The position numbers were made by a program, and so were the translations under genes. A stretch of 48,728 nt of DNA from contig JAKDMV010000008.1 in the NCBI GenBank assembly GCA_030452125.1, positions 1 through 48,728 of the forward strand, given 5' to 3'. The notes under the pieces are model-generated. The model was not told the origin of the DNA, did not search any database, and worked only from the letters and a program-made list of their open reading frames with translations. The number at the start of each line of letters is the position of its first letter. Within the stretch, counting starts at the first letter, position 1. Below, piece by piece: positions 16,215 through 23,484 of this stretch. This DNA is from Micrococcaceae bacterium (GTDB lineage: Bacteria; Actinomycetota; Actinomycetes; Actinomycetales; Micrococcaceae).

Positions 16215-17369
16215 TCAGCTATTGCGGCCGCGCGCAGCCACGATCCAGCGGTCGACTATGTCGTAACCGGCCTCCGGACCGGTCCTGCCGTCCTTCCGCC
16301 GGACCACCGTCACCGCATCCACGAGATTCGGCACGAGGCACACGTGGTTCGGGATGACCTGCAGGACCTCCCCATGGCCCGGAAGCCGACTTCCCGCCGG
16401 GTACTCCACGGTCCCGTGGTGCTCCGATAGTGCCGAGACATGCGCCCGTGGGGCACCCAGGATCCGCCCGAATCCGGTGGCCCAGGCGGGGCGGTCCCCT
16501 CCGAGGACCTTCGACCCGGCATCGAGCACCACCTGCCCACCGCCCTCGGGGCGGTCCCGCCGGGAGACGACCGTTGCCGCGACCGTCAACGCGATGTCCC
16601 CGACGTCGCAGTGGCCCATTTCCAGCTGCTGGGCATCGTTGAACACATAGACCCCGGGCCTGACCTCGGTGGCCGCGCCGGGCTCCGAGGCATAGGCCGT
16701 CGGGGTTGAACCGCCACTGAGCTCCAACCCTTCGAAGCCGGCGGCCCGCAGCGAACCGGCGGCCTGACGCAGAACCCGGGATTCGTCGTCCACGGCGCCC
16801 GCGGAGGCGCCGGGGCCATAGCTGTGCCCGGGGAAGGTGAACAAGCCCACGATGCGCAGCCCGGCCTCGCGGGCCGCCACGGCAACGGACGCGGCCTCCT
16901 GCGGATCCGCGCCGCTGCGGTGGTGTCCGCTGTCGAGTTCGATCATGATGCCGGCCGTAGCTGCTTCCTCGCCCAGTCGGGAGGCCAGGTTCCGTGCTCC
17001 TTCGAGGGAATCGACGCCGACGCGCAACCGGGTCCGTCGGGCCAGTGCCGCCAATCGGGGTGCCATCGGCTCGCCCACCCAGAGCGGATAGGCGATGAAC
17101 AGGTCCTCCACGCCGGCGTCGGCGAAGACCTCGGCCTCCCCGAGGGTCGCTACGGTGAGTCCGGTTGCTCCGGCGGCCCGCTGCATGGCCGCGATCTGCA
17201 GGATCTTATGGGTTTTGGCATGGGGACGCAGTCGCTGTCCCCGTGCGGAAACGGCCCGCCCCAGCGCGTCGATGTTCCGGCGAAGGATATCGAGGTCGAT
17301 CAGGACCTCGGGGGTCTGCAGCGTCGAGGGGACGACGGCGGGGAGCTTGCTGCCCCTAGCGGCTTCCAT
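16215..17369 (-). CDS. D-threonine aldolase / D-serine dehydratase-like PLP enzyme (alanine racemase fold)
   Basis: 384 residues of the DSD1/D-threonine-aldolase family, fold-type III PLP enzymes. The PLP lysine lies in LRPHAKTHK near residue 45. Other family marks are TVATLGEAEVFADAG, ELDSGHHRSG, FTFPGHSYG, the SGGSTPT phosphate-binding loop, and GHGEVLQVIPNHVC near the C-terminus with the His/Cys pair that binds metal in D-serine dehydratases. It splits or dehydrates a D-beta-hydroxy amino acid; which one cannot be told. ATG 17369 lies inside the end of the HTH gene (14-base overlap); an ATG at 17417 is possible but has no site. Confidence 0.85.
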   Translation of the reverse strand: MEAARGSKLPAVVPSTLQTPEVLIDLDILRRNIDALGRAVSARGQRLRPHAKTHKILQIAAMQRAAGATGLTVATLGEAEVFADAGVEDLFIAYPLWVGEPMAPRLAALARRTRLRVGVDSLEGARNLASRLGEEAATAGIMIELDSGHHRSGADPQEAASVAVAAREAGLRIVGLFTFPGHSYGPGASAGAVDDESRVLRQAAGSLRAAGFEGLELSGGSTPTAYASEPGAATEVRPGVYVFNDAQQLEMGHCDVGDIALTVAATVVSRRDRPEGGGQVVLDAGSKVLGGDRPAWATGFGRILGAPRAHVSALSEHHGTVEYPAGSRLPGHGEVLQVIPNHVCLVPNLVDAVTVVRRKDGRTGPEAGYDIVDRWIVAARGRNS

Positions 17370-17580
17370 CACTGGTGATGCCACCGTCCTGTTTGAGCCC
17401 TTCGCGGGTGGCGACATATTGACGCTCGATATAGGCCTCGAGTTCGCTGCGCTCCACGCGCCAGACGCCCCGCCCGCCGACCTTGATGGCGGGGAGCTCG
17501 CCGCTACGGACCAGCGAACGAACCTGGGGCATGTTCACGCTCAACTCCTCGGCGACGTCTTCCAGACGCATGAATCTCAT
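17356..17580 (-). CDS. Small excisionase/BldC-like helix-turn-helix protein
   Basis: 74 residues of winged-HTH type. MRLEDVAEELSVNMPQVRSLVRSGEL forms the helix-turn-helix, and PAIKVGGRGVWRVERSELEAYIE the wing plus final helix. It resembles the small stand-alone HTH proteins (SinR/excisionase/BldC-like) of Micrococcales; targets are unknown. The end overlaps the start of the PLP-enzyme gene by 14 bases, so the two are probably translated from one mRNA and the HTH protein could regulate it. No integrase is near, so the excisionase label is structural only. Confidence 0.8.
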   Translation of the reverse strand: MRFMRLEDVAEELSVNMPQVRSLVRSGELPAIKVGGRGVWRVERSELEAYIERQYVATREGLKQDGGITSDGSR

Positions 17581-17660
17581 ATCTCGAAGTTAGCCCGTGT
17601 TTGACGTCGTTTCCAGTCATTAGGAGCACGTGGGGACAATCAGGGGTCACGTCACGTAGG

Positions 17661-17693
17661 CCCGCAGGATTCCCTCTGGGGGAATCTCGCGGG
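17661..17693. repeat. Imperfect hairpin in the HTH upstream region
   Basis: CCCGC (17661-17665) pairs with GCGGG (17689-17693), and GATTCCC (17668-17674) with GGGAATC (17680-17686). Between them is a 2x2 internal loop; the apical loop is TCTGG. There is no T-tract on either strand, so it may be an mRNA leader structure or small RNA rather than a terminator. Confidence 0.45.
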
Positions 17694-17863
17694 CCATACT
17701 CGTAGTGGACTATTGGTTGCGGGGCTTCTTGGGCCGTACCGTTCCGGAAGCGCTGGTGGTGCCGCCGAACCGTCAACCTGACCTTCGAATGCTTGTGGCA
17801 TTGCCCAGTTCCTCTCATCAATAGACCATTCGCCGGTCAGACCGCGCAACAGTATTGATTTTG

Positions 17864-17873
17864 ATTGATCAAT
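17864..17873. promoter_or_regulatory. Candidate operator upstream of the Lrp-type gene
   Basis: ATTGATCAAT is a perfect 10-bp palindrome within an AT-rich stretch containing repeated TTGATT. It lies about 95 bases before the GTG of the Lrp-type gene. AT-rich palindromes are typical of Lrp/AsnC autoregulatory sites, but this one is short. Confidence 0.35.
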
Positions 17874-17968
17874 ATGACTACTCTTGGATTCCGTTCGCGG
17901 AGAACGTTGGTCATTTTGACCGGCATCCGGCCGAGGCCATCCGCAGCACCCCAGCAAAGGAGCACCGG

Positions 17969-18442
17969 GTGACACCCGAGCGATATCAACTCGACACCAC
18001 GGATCGCCGCATCCTGGCCGCCATGGACCAGGACCCGCGCATCCCGATCATGATGCTGGCCCAGCGGCTGGGCCTGGCTCGTGGGACCGTACAATCCCGC
18101 CTCGAGAAGCTGGCAGCCTCGGGTGCCTTGCGTCCCAACAGCAGTCGCGTCACCCCTGCCGCCCTGGGCCGCGGGGTCTCCGCCTCCGTCTCCGCGGAAT
18201 TGGACCAGTCCAAGCTGGACGAGGCGATCGCTGCGTTGCGGGACATTCCCGAGGTGCTCGAATGCTTCGCGCCGGCCGGTGACACCGACCTGCTCATCCG
18301 GGTCGTGGCCTCGGACCCGGATGACCTGTACCGGGTCAGTGAGGTCATCCGTTTCTGCCCGGGCATCACGCGCACCTCGACGTCGATGTTCCTGCGTGAG
18401 GTCATCCCCTACCGCACCACCGGCCTGCTCCACGAACCCTGA
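17969..18442 (+). CDS. Lrp/AsnC family transcriptional regulator
   Basis: 157 residues. The N-terminal HTH reads LDTTDRRILAAMDQDPRIP, MMLAQRLGLARGTVQSRLEKL. The C-terminal RAM domain (from about 65) has VSAELDQSKLDEAI, VLECFAPAGDTDLLIRV and FCPGITRTST. Such regulators sense amino acids and often control adjacent metabolism; the target here is not evident. The GTG at 17969 is chosen because AAAGGAG (17956-17962) lies six bases upstream; an in-frame ATG at 17855 would add an untypical tail. It converges on the epimerase-like gene. Confidence 0.9.
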   Translation: MTPERYQLDTTDRRILAAMDQDPRIPIMMLAQRLGLARGTVQSRLEKLAASGALRPNSSRVTPAALGRGVSASVSAELDQSKLDEAIAALRDIPEVLECFAPAGDTDLLIRVVASDPDDLYRVSEVIRFCPGITRTSTSMFLREVIPYRTTGLLHEP

Positions 18443-18463
18443 TCCGTCGAAAGGCAGTGGGTT

Positions 18464-19930
18464 TCAGGCCCCGGAGCGTTGATGCGCTGCGCGGACCACG
18501 CGGTCCACCATGCTCTTGAAGATGACCCCATGGAAGGGCAGAACCCCCAGCCAATAGAGCCGACCCCATAAGCCGCGGGGGAAGAAGATCGCCCGCTGAC
18601 GGTACATGCTTCCGCCCCCGGGCGCCGGCTCGACCCTCAACTCCAGCCAGGCGCCACCGGGCACCTTCATCTCGGCGCGCAACAGCAGTGACTTCCCGGG
18701 CTCGATGGCCTCGACGCGCCACCAATCAACGACGTCATTGAGCATGAGGTTCGTTTGACTCCTGCGCCCACGACGCAGCCCGACACCACCGGCCAGCTTG
18801 TCCATCCAGCCACGGACCGACCAGGCCAGGGGCATGGAGTACCAGCCGTTATCGCCACCGATGCCCTCGATGACCTTCCACACCTGCTCGGGGGAAGCGT
18901 CGGAGGCCCGTTCCCGGTCGTCGGTGAAAACGGTCCGCCGGGCCCATTCCGGGTCACTCGGCAAGGGTTCGGCCGGCTCCGCCAGTACTTCGGCATTGGC
19001 CCAGGACGTCTCCACGGCCCCCGCCTCGATCTTGATCAGAGCCAACTCCACCGACCGCTCATAGCCGGTCAGGCCGCCCTCGGGAGGAGAAATCAGATCA
19101 TCGATGCGCCGGTCCTTCACCACGCAGTCATGCTGCAACGACTCCACCAGCGGGATGGCCAGTGCGCGGGGAATGGGCGTGACCAGATTGACCCACTGGC
19201 CGGCGAGCCACGGGGTGAGCACGGGCAGCGCAATCACCCAGGGTTGGCGCAGACCCGCGACCTTGGCATAACCGCGCATCATCTCCGAATAGGTCGGGGC
19301 GTCGGGCCCGCCGATATCGAAGGTTCCGGCGGCCCCTTCGGGCAACTCGGCGGCATTGACCAGATAGTAGAGCGCGTCCCGGACGGCGATGGGTTGGACC
19401 CGGTTCCTCACCCAGCGGGGCGCGGGCATGACCGGCAGGACGTCGGTGAGGTGCCTGACCATTTCGAAGCTGGCGGATCCTGAGCCGATCAGTAGTCCGG
19501 CTTGCAAGACCACCGTTGGGGTTCCCGAGGTGGAGAGGATCTCACCCACCTCCTTGCGGGAGGCCAGATGGCGGCTGAGCTCACCTTCGGGGTGGAGCCC
19601 GGAGAGGTAGACAATCCGCTTCAGACCAGCTTCGCGCGCGGCCTGGGCCACGTTGAGCGCACAGCTACGCTCGATTCGTTCGAAGGAGGCGTCCCCACCC
19701 ATGGAGTGCACCAGATACATCATGACGTCGACCCCCTCGACCAGCTGCTGCGCGGCCCGGGCGTCCTCGAGGGCCCCTTCGACGACTTCCACCTGATGGG
19801 CCCACGGAATATCGCGGAGCTTGGCGGGATTGCGGGTCAGCACCCGCACGGTGTGCCCCCGTTCCAGCAATAGCGGAACCAACCGGCCCCCGACGTATCC
19901 GGTGGCTCCGGCCACGGCAATGCGGCTCAT
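18464..19930 (-). CDS. NAD(P)-binding atypical SDR fused to DUF2867
   Basis: 488 residues. Residues about 1-290 form an NmrA-like Rossmann domain with AGATGYVGGRLVPLLLERGH at the start and YLSGLHPEGELSRHLASRKEVGEIL in the middle. Residues about 325-485 match DUF2867 (WKVIEGIGGDNGWY, GVGLRRGRRS, DVVDWWRVE, QRAIFFPRGLWGRLYW). The combination is common in actinobacteria and cyanobacteria; the reaction is unknown. The start at 19930 has GGAG six bases upstream. It follows the TspO-like gene by 55 bases on the same strand, so it may belong to its transcript. Confidence 0.82.
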   Translation of the reverse strand: MSRIAVAGATGYVGGRLVPLLLERGHTVRVLTRNPAKLRDIPWAHQVEVVEGALEDARAAQQLVEGVDVMMYLVHSMGGDASFERIERSCALNVAQAAREAGLKRIVYLSGLHPEGELSRHLASRKEVGEILSTSGTPTVVLQAGLLIGSGSASFEMVRHLTDVLPVMPAPRWVRNRVQPIAVRDALYYLVNAAELPEGAAGTFDIGGPDAPTYSEMMRGYAKVAGLRQPWVIALPVLTPWLAGQWVNLVTPIPRALAIPLVESLQHDCVVKDRRIDDLISPPEGGLTGYERSVELALIKIEAGAVETSWANAEVLAEPAEPLPSDPEWARRTVFTDDRERASDASPEQVWKVIEGIGGDNGWYSMPLAWSVRGWMDKLAGGVGLRRGRRSQTNLMLNDVVDWWRVEAIEPGKSLLLRAEMKVPGGAWLELRVEPAPGGGSMYRQRAIFFPRGLWGRLYWLGVLPFHGVIFKSMVDRVVRAAHQRSGA

Positions 19931-19985
19931 CTGCTTCTCCTTCGTCGGTGGTGCTCTTGAAAACTGGTGGTTCAACGAACAGCTG

Positions 19986-20798
19986 TCACGACCGCGCGAC
20001 CTCGGCTGCCGGCCCGTGCGTGACCAGTCGTGCCGCCACGACGGCTACCAGGACGAGGGCTGCGGCACTGGCCGCAGTGACGGCCACGGGGGTGGATTCC
20101 AGCCCGCCGTCGCTGCGGCCGACGGTGATCCAGACCAATCCCCACGCCAGCGCCACACCGGGTCCCAGCCGACCGCGCGAGTACACCGCGGTTCCCACGC
20201 CGATCGCTGCGACCACCAGTAGGACGGCACCGGCGATGACCGGCACCGGAAGCCCGAAACCCGTGAACCCGGAGGAGGCCAGCAAGGCCGAGACGTTGGC
20301 CACTGCGGCCACCGACACCCACCCCAGATAGAGGCCAAACGTGCCACCGAGAACAACCCGGTCCAGCAGATTGGACTCCGGGGTGCGCCGCAGGATCACC
20401 AGGATGACGCACAGCGTGGCCAAAAGGGCGAAGATCACCACCACGCTGACCCCCAACCATCCCAGTTGGACCACCCCGAGCCACAGGGCGTTGAGCAGGC
20501 CGGACGCCGCCGCCCATCCTCGGAGCTTGCGGTGAAGGGCATCATCCCGCCGGGAGGGCAGGAACTGGACCACGGCGTAGAGCAGGAGGCCGAGATAGAT
20601 GATGCTCCAGATCGAAAAGGCACCCGACCCCGGTGCCAGGATGGTGCCATCCGCTGACAGCCAGCCGTCCGCCACATCCTGCACCGACGTCCCGACCACG
20701 GCGCCGCTTCCGAGGAAGGCCCCGGCGATGGCCAAGGCCATGGCGGCAGCCGTCAGCAATGGGGCCAGGGTGCCCGAGCGTGCTGTCGTGGTCGGCAT
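19986..20798 (-). CDS. Long TspO/MBR-like (tryptophan-rich sensory) membrane protein
   Basis: 270 residues with roughly eight hydrophobic segments, longer than the classical TspO of about 160 residues with five. FSIWSIIYLGLLLYAVVQFLP near residue 60, LLNALWLGVVQLGWLG near 105 and LGGTFGLYLGWVSVAAVAN near 160 recall TspO helices; Trp content is moderate. TspO proteins bind porphyrins and, in Rhodobacter, modulate pigment gene expression. Here the gene diverges from the carotenoid operon across a gap with a candidate MarR site, so joint control is plausible. The start at 20798 (MPTTTARSG) has AGGAG six bases upstream. The assignment is moderate. Confidence 0.62.
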   Translation of the reverse strand: MPTTTARSGTLAPLLTAAAMALAIAGAFLGSGAVVGTSVQDVADGWLSADGTILAPGSGAFSIWSIIYLGLLLYAVVQFLPSRRDDALHRKLRGWAAASGLLNALWLGVVQLGWLGVSVVVIFALLATLCVILVILRRTPESNLLDRVVLGGTFGLYLGWVSVAAVANVSALLASSGFTGFGLPVPVIAGAVLLVVAAIGVGTAVYSRGRLGPGVALAWGLVWITVGRSDGGLESTPVAVTAASAAALVLVAVVAARLVTHGPAAEVARS

Positions 20799-20878
20799 TC
20801 TTCGCTCCTGCTTCATCGTCTCCAGAGGAGTCGCACTCGACAAATGGTGATTCATGCACAAGTATGTAGCTAGATTTT

Positions 20879-20894
20879 CTTATTATCAAGTAAG
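20879..20894. promoter_or_regulatory. Candidate MarR operator between the TspO-like and marR-crt genes
   Basis: CTTATTATCAAGTAAG is an imperfect palindrome (CTTA and TAAG arms plus two matching inner positions), nine bases before the marR ATG. It is the only AT-rich dyad in the 105-bp divergent gap. A -10-like TAGATT lies just upstream (20871-20876). Binding by the adjacent MarR protein is inferred. Confidence 0.5.
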
Positions 20895-20903
20895 GCTGGA
20901 CCC

Positions 20904-21461
20904 ATGGCAGAGAATGAGCAACCCACCTCCCCGGCGAGCCGAATGCACCCGGCATCAGTGCACCTGCGCAGGATCCTGGTGCTCAATGACGTCATGGAAT
21001 ACCGCATGCGGATGCACCTGAAAACAAACGACACCGATTTCCAGGCCATGCAACAACTCATGCAGCTGGGGCCGCTGACACCCTCGAAATTGGCTGGGGC
21101 CCTCCACCTGACCACGGCGGCCATCACCAGCGTCATCGACCGGCTGGAAAAAGCGGGCCATGCCGAACGCGTCCCCCACCCCACCGACCGCCGCGGGGTC
21201 CTGGTCAAACCCACCGACTCCTCGGTACGCGAGGCCATGGCGCAACTCATGCCGATGATCCTGAAAACCGACTCCCTGGTGCGGGAGATGGACGACAAGG
21301 AACAGCAGGCCGTCACCCGCTATCTGCAGGGAGCAGCGGATGCCGTACAGGAACGGATCGACGCGATGGCCCAGGAACACCAGGAGCAGTCGGAGGAAAC
21401 CGGCGGACCCACCACCGCCGGCCCCACCGCAAAGGCGAAGAAGACGGAGGATGGGACATGA
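20904..21461 (+). CDS. MarR family regulator of the carotenoid operon
   Basis: 185 residues. The winged helix-turn-helix spans about 45-120: LMQLGPLTPSKLAGALH, TTAAITSVIDRLEKAGHAERV, then the wing PTDRRGVLVKPT. The last 35 residues are polar and low-complexity. In Corynebacterium a MarR protein (CrtR) represses the carotenoid genes and is relieved by prenyl diphosphates; here the gene is the first of the crt operon (its stop overlaps crtE as ATGA) rather than divergent. Autoregulation through the dyad at 20879 is inferred. AAGG eight bases upstream supports the ATG. Confidence 0.87.
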   Translation: MAENEQPTSPASRMHPASVHLRRILVLNDVMEYRMRMHLKTNDTDFQAMQQLMQLGPLTPSKLAGALHLTTAAITSVIDRLEKAGHAERVPHPTDRRGVLVKPTDSSVREAMAQLMPMILKTDSLVREMDDKEQQAVTRYLQGAADAVQERIDAMAQEHQEQSEETGGPTTAGPTAKAKKTEDGT

Positions 21462-22597
21462 GTACCGAACTCCATGAGTGGAAACACGCAGGCTCATCCG
21501 GAAGCGTGTGCACGAGGCCGCCTCCTGAATCAACCGGCATGGCGCCTTCGCCCCAGGAGGCCTCCCCCTCCTTCGACGAGATGGTGCAACGAATACTCGA
21601 TGCGGAGCAACGGGCGGACCGTGCGGCACCGGGGTTGAACTCACGGAACTACGACGCCTTGTGCCGGCGACTGGAAGCCACCCTGCACGGCGGCAAGCGG
21701 ACGCGACCCCACCTGGTCCACGTCGCCTTCCGGGCCTTTGGAGGCCGGGATCTCGAGGCAGCAGCCACACTCGGTGCCGGATTCGAAATGCTTCACGCCG
21801 CCTTGCTGATGCACGACGACGTCATCGACCGTGATTTCGTCCGTCGCGGTGTCCCGACCCTGGGAGCCGGGTATCGCGACGATGCACTGGCCCATGGACA
21901 TGCGTCGGGGACCGCCGAACATGCAGGACATTCAGCCTCCATCATCGCCGGCGACATCCTGCTGGCTGGTTCCATTCGCCTGGCGGCCTTGGCCTCGGCC
22001 GGCTCCCCGAACGCCCGCACCATCCTCGACGTGGTGCATTCCGCGCTCCTGGCTTCAGCCGCCGGGGAACTCGATGACCTGGTGTTCTCCCTCTCCCCGG
22101 CCAGGACACCTGAATCCGATGTGCTGAACATGGAACGGCTCAAGACCGCCATCTACTCCTTCGAAGCCCCGCTGCAAGCCGGGGCGTTGCTCGCTGGCGC
22201 GCCGCCACGTCTGGCGGCACGGTTGGGCGGGTTGGGCCGGAACCTGGGAACCGCCTACCAGATCATCGACGACGTCCTGGGGACCTTCGGGAACCCCCAG
22301 GAGACCGGCAAGTCCATCGACTCGGACCTACGCTCGGGCAAACGCACCGTGCTGACGGCCCAGGCGGAAGGCCACCACGGGTTCCGCTACGCCCGGGATG
22401 CCTACGCTGCCGGTCGTGCCGGCATCGAGGAGGTGCGTTCGGCGTTGGCCGATAGCGGCGCCGAACCCCGGGCCCGGGCCCTCGCGTCGAAGTTGGTCAC
22501 CTCCGCCTTGAACGAGGCACGGGGTCTCGAGCTGACTCCGGCGATCCTCGACGAGCTCGCCACGATCGGCGAACATGTCCTGAATCGGAAGAAGTAG
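21458..22597 (+). CDS. crtE: Geranylgeranyl diphosphate synthase
   Basis: 379 residues. It condenses DMAPP and IPP into C20 GGPP, the precursor of phytoene. The first Asp-rich motif is HDDVIDRD near residue 128, the second is YQIIDDVLG near 270, and GGKRTRPHLV near 78 binds substrate. The ATG overlaps the marR stop (ATGA). About 27 N-terminal residues are unlike the family, and an internal ATG at 21539 gives a more usual length; coupling favours the first. The stop is two bases before crtB. Confidence 0.93.
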   Translation: MSTELHEWKHAGSSGSVCTRPPPESTGMAPSPQEASPSFDEMVQRILDAEQRADRAAPGLNSRNYDALCRRLEATLHGGKRTRPHLVHVAFRAFGGRDLEAAATLGAGFEMLHAALLMHDDVIDRDFVRRGVPTLGAGYRDDALAHGHASGTAEHAGHSASIIAGDILLAGSIRLAALASAGSPNARTILDVVHSALLASAAGELDDLVFSLSPARTPESDVLNMERLKTAIYSFEAPLQAGALLAGAPPRLAARLGGLGRNLGTAYQIIDDVLGTFGNPQETGKSIDSDLRSGKRTVLTAQAEGHHGFRYARDAYAAGRAGIEEVRSALADSGAEPRARALASKLVTSALNEARGLELTPAILDELATIGEHVLNRKK

Positions 22598-22599
22598 TC

Positions 22600-23484
22600 A
22601 TGAGCATCGAGGACCTCTCCAAATACTCCGACGCGGCCGGCCGAAGTGCCGGCGTCGTGATTTCCCGCTATTCCTCCTCGTTCGGTCTCGCCTGCCGGAT
22701 GCTGGGCCCCCGGGCCCGCCGGGACATCGAGAACATCTATGCGTTGGTTCGTGTCGCCGACGAAGTGGTGGACGGCGCAGCGGCTGCCGCCGGTCTGGAT
22801 GTCGTCGCCGTGGGCGAGCAATTGAACCGCCTCGAACAGGAGACCGAGCTGGCGATGCTGTCGGGGTACAGCACCAACCTGGTGGTCCACGCCTTCGCCG
22901 GCACGGCCCGGGACTGCGGGATCCAGGCGAGCCTGACACAACCGTTCTTTGCGTCGATGCGAGCCGACCTGACGGTCACCCGGCATGATGCCGACTCATT
23001 GGAGGAATACATCTATGGTTCCGCCGAGGTGGTGGGACTGATGTGCCTGCGCGTCTTCCAGACCATGCCCGGAGCCAGCAAGGGCCACGACCAGGAACTG
23101 GAACGGGCGGCACGCAGCCTCGGATCAGCCTTCCAGAAAGTCAACTTCCTGCGCGATCTGGCGGCCGACGGCGAGGAACTGGGACGCAACTACGTTGCCG
23201 CCTCCGGCACCGCGCCCCTCGACGAGGCGGCCAAGGACCATTTGATCGCCCAGATCCGCTCGGAACTCATCGAAGCGCAGGCGGGCCTTCCCCTTTTGGC
23301 CCCCGGCGCCCGGCGGGCCGTTGGCTTGGCCCACGGGCTGTTCGTGGCCCTGGTCGATCGGCTTGACGCAGCTCCCGCAGAGCACCTGCTCCAACGCAGG
23401 ATCCGGGTCCCGGGAGCCGAGAAAGCTTCGATCGCGCTGCGTGCCATCGCAGCACGGTCCCCGCGCAAGGCAAAGGCAGTTTGA
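22600..23484 (+). CDS. crtB: Phytoene synthase
   Basis: 294 residues. It joins two GGPP head-to-head to 15-cis-phytoene. Visible are SSSFGLACRML near residue 22, the first Asp-rich site YALVRVADEVVD near 47 (with Glu in place of the second Asp of DDxxD), the EEYIYGSAEVVGLMCL helix near 130, and the second Asp-rich site NFLRDLAADGEELGRNYV near 182. It begins two bases after crtE, and its stop overlaps crtI (TGATG). The Arg/Lys-rich C-terminus is a normal tail. Confidence 0.94.
   Translation: MSIEDLSKYSDAAGRSAGVVISRYSSSFGLACRMLGPRARRDIENIYALVRVADEVVDGAAAAAGLDVVAVGEQLNRLEQETELAMLSGYSTNLVVHAFAGTARDCGIQASLTQPFFASMRADLTVTRHDADSLEEYIYGSAEVVGLMCLRVFQTMPGASKGHDQELERAARSLGSAFQKVNFLRDLAADGEELGRNYVAASGTAPLDEAAKDHLIAQIRSELIEAQAGLPLLAPGARRAVGLAHGLFVALVDRLDAAPAEHLLQRRIRVPGAEKASIALRAIAARSPRKAKAV

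Larger units (their letters stand above)
17581..17968. other. Intergenic region between two divergent regulator genes
   Basis: About 390 bases with lower GC than neighbours. It should hold the promoters of the leftward HTH gene and the rightward Lrp-type gene. It contains a long hairpin (17661-17693) and an ATTGATCAAT palindrome (17864-17873). No convincing gene was found; several short frames exist, but none has both a start and good codon bias. Confidence 0.5.

Noticed and set aside
17652-17975. 107-residue minus-strand frame upstream of the HTH gene
   Set aside because: Poor third-position GC, no ribosome site at its start and no recognisable motif.
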